Origin: Planctomycetota bacterium
GTDB lineage: Bacteria; Planctomycetota; Planctomycetia; Pirellulales; Pirellulaceae
Length of the DNA stretch: 24,924 nucleotides
Direction of reading: 5' to 3'
NCBI GenBank assembly: GCA_029259935.1
Contig: JAJDEH010000464.1
Location: 1-24,924, forward strand
Both the position numbers and the translations under genes were made by a program. Below, piece by piece: positions 10,801-19,800 of this stretch (position 1 is the stretch's first letter; each line of letters begins with the position of its first letter). The notes beneath the pieces were generated by a model, which was not told where the DNA came from, searched no databases, and saw nothing but the letters and a program-made list of their open reading frames with translations.

Positions 10801-13800
10801 CGCCCACGGCGCGTGTCTGAATGGCCGCGCCGGCAGCCAGGGTGATGTTGTCGGCTTGGAATCGAATGCGATCGGCGGCATTCACATTGGTCATCACGAT
10901 CACGTTGCCCGCGTGGGTCACGTTGATTTCGCTTGTGTTGGCAACACCCGATACGGCGTCCACTTCGCCGACGACGCCATTGAGGATCAGTTTGTCATCA
11001 GCTCCTAGCGAGATCGTGCCGCCGGGATTCGTGGTCAGCGTTCCACCCTGCAGACGATCGCCGTTTGTGTCGAAGGCAAACGCATTGACGATCACGCCCG
11101 CTTGTGTCTCGTCACTGCCGCCGATCACGGTTAACCGGTCGTCAGCCTTCAAGAGCCCATCGACGAAAATCAACTCGCCCGATGTGAGTGTTACGTCGGC
11201 TCCAGTTTGTAGTGCTTCGATGGCACTGTAGACTTGTATGTCCTGATCGGCGTCAATCGTAATGCCGTGATTGGCACCAGCCGCTTCGTTGGTGGCCGTT
11301 TCCGTTCGTAACGTGCTTGCCGAGTTCATGGTGAAGCTGACATCGGCCGCGCCGCCGCTGACGTTGACGGCAATGTCACCCGTCGCCGCCAAAGTCCCGC
11401 CGACGGTTTGAGAAACACCGCCGATGATCCCCAGGCCACCCAGAGTCACCGTGTCGCGGCCGGTCACCACAACGTCCGCTCCAGCACCGTCAAATGTCAC
11501 GTTCGATCCGTCGACGCGGGCTCCTGCCAGCAACGATCCGGCAATTTGCAGACTGCCGGCACCCAGATCGATGACCGAGTTGTCGCCGCTGGTGGCGATG
11601 ATTGACCCCGAGCCAATCTCGACCAACCCCGTTGCGGCGAACTCGATTCGGTCCACCGCGGTGACCAAGACGCCCAGTTGTTCCGGGTCGCCGTTGGCAT
11701 CCGTCGAAGCTTTTCCAAATCGGACGTCGCCTCCGCTGAAGACGACTCGCTGATCAAGTTCCGTGATGTCGATCGTGGTGTTGAACACGTCGACCAGATT
11801 GTCCGCGTCGATCAGCAGCGAACCGGTCAATTGCAGATCGCCGTTGATGATGGCCGTGTCGCTGGCGTCGATGGTGATTTCGAAATCGCCGGTATCGGCA
11901 GTCGTGTGCGTGCTGCGGACAACTCCCTGCACATCGACGACGGCTCCCTTCAGCGCAATGAGTCCGTCGGACTCGATGCTGCCTGAAGTCTTGGGGATGG
12001 TCAGGTTGCCGTGCTCGGCGTTGAGTTCCAAGAGAGCAAGTTGATTGCTGCCCGTGCCGAAGACACCGTCGAAGACCACGTCGTTGTATCCCGTGACCAC
12101 AACTCGGCCACCGCCACCGAATGAATTCCATTGGCTGGTGCCGTCGATCTGAACACTGACTTCGCCCGCGGCCAGTTGCGATCCCGCGTTCAGCAGAATA
12201 TCGTTGTCGGCCGTCAGATTGCCGCGGATGCGGAGTGACTGTTCGGCGTCCAGGACAATGTCGGAACCACTGCCATTGGCGATGATCGTGCCGCGAATAT
12301 CGCCGAATTGGCCAGCGCTGAACGCAATCGAACCGTCGACGGTTTCCAGGATACCCGTTGGGCCGAGATCGATGTCGATGCCATCGGGCGATGTGCCGCT
12401 GAACAAGTTGATTGCCGAGTGAGCTCGGACTTTGCCGCCGATCGACAACTTGCCGTTGGGCCCGGCCGGTGCGCCGATGTTCACGGTCGAGCCGGGCTGG
12501 GCCGCGTCGATTGCATACAGCCGGCTGCTCGTAAGCGAGCCGGCGGTGACGTCCAAGCCAAGTTGCAGTGAGTCAACCGAGGTGTCCTCAAGCGAGAAAT
12601 CGAAAGGACTTGTCAGGAGCAGTTTGCCGTTTCGCAGTTTGACGGTTACGTCGGGATCGCCGAGGCCTCCTCCGAAGCCGCCGGTGTTCAACACCGCTTG
12701 CAGGTCCGCGACAAGGTCGGCGATGCCGTTGTTGTCGGCCGTCGCCGCGGCTGACAAGTTGGCGGTGCCGGAGAACGTCGAGCCAACGCGATCCACGATA
12801 ATCGCCAGCGAAACGTTGGCCGTCAATCGGCCCAGCGACGAAACGGTAAAGCCTTGTGCCTCGATCTCGTTGATGTGTCCCGGCGCCTGAATGACCACTT
12901 CGCCCGGGGCGTTGAGATTGATCTGGCTGTTTTCCCCTAACGTGTACAGCCGGCCGCTGCCTTGAACCGTCAAGCCAGGCCCACTGCCGGACACGCCCGT
13001 TCCACCGATGAGGTTGATCCGTTTGCCGGCAACAATGTCCTGACCGATCTCGATCGTGCCGCCAGCTTGCAGCGTGACTTCCGAGTCGCCGCCGAAGTAA
13101 ACGGGGTTGCGACCCAGGAATCCGCCGTCTGCATCGCGGACGGTATCTATACGCCCACCAGCGACGAATAAACCAAGGAGAGTGGCCTGCTGCTGGGAAG
13201 ACAAAGTAATCGAACCGTCGGGATGGTTGGTCGTCAACTCGCTGGCCGCATGCACCAGCAAGCCTTCACCGGTCGGATAGCTACCACCATTGACGGTCAA
13301 TGAGTGTGCGGACCGGAGAACGGTACCTGTTTGCACAATGTCGCCGGCTTCATTAAACGTGTGCCCACCGAGAAAGGCTCGGCCCGTGGCGGTGATCGTC
13401 AGTGCCGCCGGCTCGTCGGAGTAGACCACCGTGTCGCCGAGGAACTTGCCGTTGCTGTCGAAATGCTGTGTGACGTTTGCACCGGCGTTGAGTCTCCCGA
13501 GCAATTCGATATTCCCCGCCGCATTGACGTGGATGCCGCCACCGGAACCGTCCGTTGTGTCGCCTGCCGTGGTGATTCCGCCAGCGGTCGTGACGATCAG
13601 ACTCAACAGATCATCGCCTTCGTTGCCAGGCAACACGTCGTTGGGGAACAGTGCCGCCACGGTATCGTCGGTGCCGGGAGTACCTGAATCAACAGAGACC
13701 GTGCCGGATGCCAACAGGCCCGTGTCCAGGAAGACCTGCTGGCCGGCGGTGACACGGATGGATGAACTCGGACCCGTGAAGGTAACGCCACTGGCATCGA

Positions 13801-16800
13801 TCGTTCCACCGGCGACGAACGCGCCGAACAGATCGACGTCTTGGGCACCCTGGATTTCGATCGAACTGCCGGCATCCCGTGTCACGATGCGCGAAGTTGT
13901 CGCGACATAGACGCTACTGCCGGGAACGGGTGGTGCGTCGTTGTAGACCGTGCCGTCGGTCTCCACGCCACCTAGAATGCGTGCATTGTCTTTAACATCG
14001 AGAAAACCTTCGATGTACACGAACCGATCCGATTGGATCAGGACGTCCGAGTTGGCACCGAGCACATTCACGTTGCCGCGCACGATGACGTCCGCGTCGG
14101 AACTCAATGTCAATTCTGAATCGGCAGCCAACGTTGTCAGCGTGCCAGTCAACAGTAAGCCATATTCGCTAAGGCCGAACAGTGGATGATCAGCAGGTAG
14201 GCCGTTGAAAAAGTCCGAATGATCGAATTGTGGCGTGCCTGAATTGAGCTGCATTTCATCCGACGTGGTGACCGTGCCGCCAATGAAAAGTTCGTGCGGT
14301 GAGTTGAGGATGGCATCCGCGCCGACCCCGGTCTGAACGGCGACGGGAGTCCCATTCACGTCATCGAAGCGTGCTCCAGCCAGGACGGCTCCGCCCGGGT
14401 TGACGGAAAGTAACAGGCCGGCGTCCAGCGTCACGACGTTGTGATCATCACCGCCGGATACTACCGCTCCTTGGAGTACGGTCAGCTTGGTGCCCGCATT
14501 CAGATTGAGCCGCGAATCTTCCCCGTAAACCTCAACCCGTCCGGCGATTTGAATCGACTGGTTTGTATTCACGTCGACCACACTATTTGGATTGATCGTC
14601 GAAATGAGGCTGCCGTTGTCGGTCTTCACGCTGACGAGTTCGCCCGGGAAAGAGAAAATCGGTCGCGTACCATTGCTGTTGAGGACGTTGATGGCAACAA
14701 GATCTTCTCCAACGATCCAGCCGCCATGCTGTAACTGTTCGGCAAGCTCGAACAGCAGGGTTTGGCCGGAGACACCCGAATCAGGGGCACTCTCATCGGC
14801 ATGCACATTTTTGGAGTTGATCTGAGCGCGATGGGCATGGAACTCAATGCGATCATCCGGCGCCTGAACATCACCGCTAATGGTCATCGTGTCCGCAAAG
14901 AAATGAGTTCGGTTGCGGAGTGCCGCTTTTGAGTTGCGAGGAGCGAGATCGGCCTTAGTGACAGGGTCGTCTTCGATATCACCAAAGGTCATCACGTTCC
15001 CGACACCATTGCCGTCGATGTTGGCGTGGCCGATTTCCACGAGCGAGAATTCATCGCCCATGGCGGCGAAGTCACGAACTCCAATGTTCGCGGTCCGGTC
15101 GTCGAATCTGCGTACGCCAAATGCCGGAGGATCACTGTCAACCAGCGTTGATAGATCATCGCCCGAGGCATTCTCACCCGCCGAACCCAGGCGATAAAAG
15201 ACATCGTCGTGCATCGAGCGAATCGCCAGCGTACCGGTTCCCTCAATCTTGTTTTCACCGCTGGCGAAATCAAAGTCGTCCGCAATCAGTCGGATGTTCT
15301 GACCGGATACAGTTGTGCTGATGATGCCTGACTCCAGGGTCAGCAGCGAGTCCTGGGCGGCCAGTTCGATATCAATGGGGCCGTTCTGCGAATAAACACC
15401 GCCGTCTGTCAGACCTGCGTCCAGAATATTCAGACTGTCGAGTTCTCGAACGGTGATGTTCGCCCGGCTGCCGGTACCGCGATTGATGGCTGTCAGGGCT
15501 TGGGCTTCCGACCGAATCGCATCGGTGAATCCCAGGGGTGCTGACAGAATCAGGTGACCGTTGGCCACATGGAAGTCCTGACCTGTGAAATCCAATTGTC
15601 CTTGGCTACTGACCAGTTTCAGCAGGCCGGCATTCCCCGTGCCCATGGTGCCACCAACGGTCGGATCGGCATTGAGCGTAATGTCATTGATCGCGTTGAA
15701 AACCAGTCCATGCGCGGTAATCTCATCATCCAAGTGAATTTCGTTCGCGTTCACGCTCAGCACCGCGGCTCCCCATTGCGTTCCGGCGGGATTCGAACTG
15801 CCGATCCGTGTCGAGGCTGCGCTGTCGGCGATGTTGAACGCTTCCAGCGTGTCGTCAAAATTCAGTAGGTGGTTACCGAACGCAAAGCTTCGGTCGTTGA
15901 GTTGCAGGGTGTTGCCATTGGAATTCACCGCGACCTCAATGGAATCATGCTCAGCATCTCCCATGAATGTCGTTTGGCCATTGCTGAGGTTGGAATAGTC
16001 AACGCTCAGCAGATCGTTCCCTGTCTCGCCGTGCACGGTGTTTGACCCACCGCGGACGATGATGGTATCGTCATCCAGTCCGCCGAAGATTTCGTTGATC
16101 CCGGCAAGCACGACGATCTGATCGTTATCGCGGCCGCCGAGTACCGTGTCAAAACCGCTACTGACGGTAATCAGATCGTTACCATCCTGGCCGTCCACGA
16201 AATCCGTGCCCAAGCCGCCGGTCAAAATGTCGGCACCCTGGCCGCCGCGCACGAGGTCGTTGCCCGCGCCGCCGTTGATGATCGCCGTGCCGGATCCTAG
16301 ATAGGTAAGGCTGTCATTGCCGTCGCCGCCATTGAGTTCCGCGTTCGCGCTGACGCCAGACGCGATGTAAATAAAGTCACTCCGCTCGCCCGCGTCCGTG
16401 GCAACAATGCGATTCACGCCGCTGAAGTTCATCGTCTGGCCCAGGGAGTGCACCGCGATGTCGCTTCCGGAGCCAGTGATCGTGTAGTTCTCGGATGTCA
16501 GCGAGACGTATTCGGGACCGCGCAGATGTCCATCAACTCCCATGTTCAGAAAAACAGTATCGCCTTCCTGTCGAGCGATGATGGGCGGAGGTCCCCAACT
16601 CCAGGAATAACCGCCCGTGATCGAGAATGATTCCCTGAAGGTGAGGCAGATGTCCGTGAACCCGATATCTATGCAGACCCCCACCTCCAACGTAAATTCC
16701 GCGGTCAATGCAACCGAGGCACTCGCGGCATTCAAGTCAATGTCACCATCCAGTGTGGCGTTGACGCCGCCCGCCAAGCCATCGAAAGGCCACGGCAGGC

Positions 16801-19800
16801 CGATATTCAACCCACCGCTGCCCGTCATGTGCCCGCTGAGACCCTGATCGCTAAGGCTCAGCGAAATCTCGCCGCCGAATCCCACGGGTCCCAGATTCAA
16901 ACCTGGGAGATTCGCTGAGCCGGCCGCCAGAAACTGGCCGTCGGATTGCACGAAGCCATTGACATTAACATCAATGAAGTTGAAGAAATTGAGCCCGGCG
17001 TTGTTGATTTCGGTGCGGAAAATGCCACCGACCGACGAAATCGTAAATTCCGTCTGCATGTCGAAAAGCAGGATTTGCAGCGTGCCGTCGACGTTGACCA
17101 GGTAGGTGTTGGCGGATACTCCGACAAAGGTGTCGGTCAGGCTGGTGTTGATCAGCAGATTGCCATTGCCACTGAGATTGACCTGGTCGATACCCAACCC
17201 CACATTCACCGGAATGTTCGCGGCGAATGCCGGACCGGCACCCGTCTTGATAATGGCGGCTTGACCGACAACGTCGAGATTTCCGAAACCACCCAGATCA
17301 AGCCCCGCGTCCAAATTGACCTGGAAACCTGTATCACTGAAGACTAATTCCGCCAAACCGGTGACGCCAAATGGTCCGGCGACTAGCGCCACGCCGCCCG
17401 CCATGCGGATCGTGTTTGCAGCGATCGGACCCTGCTTGGTGCCGTTGACCGAACCGTCGTCGGACACGTTTAACACCGTGACCGTCTGAGTTGTCGACGT
17501 GGAGTTGACTTCAAGCTGGAACTGCCCCGACAGATCGAAGGCCGCCGTATCAAAGACATCGATACTGGCGCCGTTCGCAACGCTCAAGCTACCGACCACG
17601 CCCGCATCACTGATAATCAAATCTCCGGCAACGGCCGTCGCCGGGAACAGGCCGTTTCGATCACTGAAAGTGCCCGTGGTCGTTAACTGCAAGTCGCTCG
17701 CCGTTGCGGCAAGGTACAGGTCACCCGTGATGTCAACGGCGTTCATCACCGCGATCGATCCGCTGCCATCCAGCACCGTATAGAAACCGGGAGCCGCTTC
17801 GCTGCCATCAGGGCGTGGCGCGCCGGCGGGAATTGTCAAAGTCGTGAAATCGACGCGTGGCAGGAATTTTTCAGGTACTTCGTAAACGTACTCCTGACCG
17901 CTCGTGTTCACGAGCATTTCCAGGTCGGCGGTGACCGTAATCGCGTTGACCAGTGTGTTTTCGCCCGAGAGATCCGCGTTCATTCCTAGTCCCTTGTCAT
18001 CAAGGACCAGGAGCCCCGTGGCGGCGAGTTCCAGAGCCGCGGCGGTTGGACCGACAGAAGCGGTCCCGTCGAAGAATCCAAAAATTTGCGACGTACTGAG
18101 CTCAAAGTCGAACACACCGTCCAATTCAACAACATCCAGAACGTTGACAATTATGTCGCCGGACGCCGCAAGCAACGGTCCCTCGGCGTCTAAGTAAATC
18201 GATTCTCCACCCGTTTCGACCTCGAAGCCTGCCGGGTCGCGTTTCCCGTCGCCGTCCAAATCATCGGCCAATAAATCTCCCGTGTTGGGCTCGGCGGGAA
18301 AACTTGCCGTAAAATCAATGACGTTCGGATTTGCTGGTACGCTATATCTGAAATTGATTTGTGCAGCCAAGGAACCGCTGGCTTCGACTCCAGGAACGCC
18401 AACCAAGTCCACGCTGGGCGCGTCAAGGTCCAAGGAAAGGAAGTAGGCAGGATCCGTCAAGTCGCTCGACACCAACAGCCCCAAACCGAAACTGACATCC
18501 TCGATCGCGACGCCAACCGCGCTCGAATCAGGCGTGTCGTCTGAAGTAATTCGCCGATCGTTGTTGGTGTCCCGCCAATAGGACCCGATTCCGGAAAACC
18601 CGAAAATATCCGAGCCACCAATCGTGATGGACGCGGCGGTGACCTGCTGGCCGTTGCTGAGCGTTACACTTTGGTTGTCAGGTCCTTTGGCAAACGCGAG
18701 ACTTCCCGTCAGTCGAAGTGCGTTGACGACCTCGATATCGGCGAGCCCCACAACCGCACGGATCAGTTCGCGATCGTCATCGATGTACAGAGACGTTTCG
18801 GGACCGGTCTCGATCTCGTACCCGACCGGGTCGCGCTTTCCGTCACCGTCCAGATCGTCATCGTCCAAATTGCCGGTGTCAGGCTCGGCTGGAAAACTAC
18901 TTGCAAAGTTGACCGCGGGACCGGGAATCAAAGGGTTCTTCGGCAATGCCGCCGACCAGGTTCCGCCGTTGACGTTGATCTCGATGTCTTCCAGCGATGC
19001 CGTCAGCATCTCATCTTCCAAACCGACCAGGCTTGCCGAGTCCGCAATGCCCTCCAGCGCGTAAAGCCTCGGAGCCAGCTCTTCGAATCCCGGCATCAGA
19101 GTGGGTGTCATGATCACCAAGCCGAGATCCACGCCACTGGCCTGCAAACCCACGCTTGTCGAGTTGGAATCGTTCGGGTCGTAAGGACCGTTGATTCCAA
19201 CAAACGCATCCGCGCCACCGATGCCCAGCTTGATCGTGGAGACCTCCAGCCCACTGATGGTGGACAAGTCATCGGCGATCGTCAGGTCGGCCGCCGCGGC
19301 GCCAGCTTGCAGTGCCGTAAAGGCATCTTCGATTGGTTCAAACACACTTCCGGCCGCATCGACCAATTGGTCCAAGTTGCCGGCCAGCCCGGTATCCACG
19401 TTCACGCGATGGCCATTGCCCATTTCAAAGCTGAAGCTGCCGGAGGCATGTACGAAATCATCGACTTTCAGCGTCACATTTTCAGCGCTGGCACCGATGA
19501 TGCCGTAGGTGCCAAAGTCGAGAACAAATGACTCCGTCTCACTGGTCTTGATCTCATAGCCCGGCCGGATTTGTGGGTCCACGGTATCGTCGCCGGGGAA
19601 GCTGATTTCGAAGTCCACCAAGGGATCCGAAATGGCCGAGATCGAGGCGATTGGCTCGGGCCACTTTCCGCCATGAAAGTCGAACTCGACATTCGTCGTG
19701 GTGGCTGTGATTGCCGGAATTCCTACTAACTGGGCCGAATCGGCCGCTCCCTTCGCCGAGTAGAACTTTGGGTTATGATCCTTAAACCCGGGCAGTGTAC

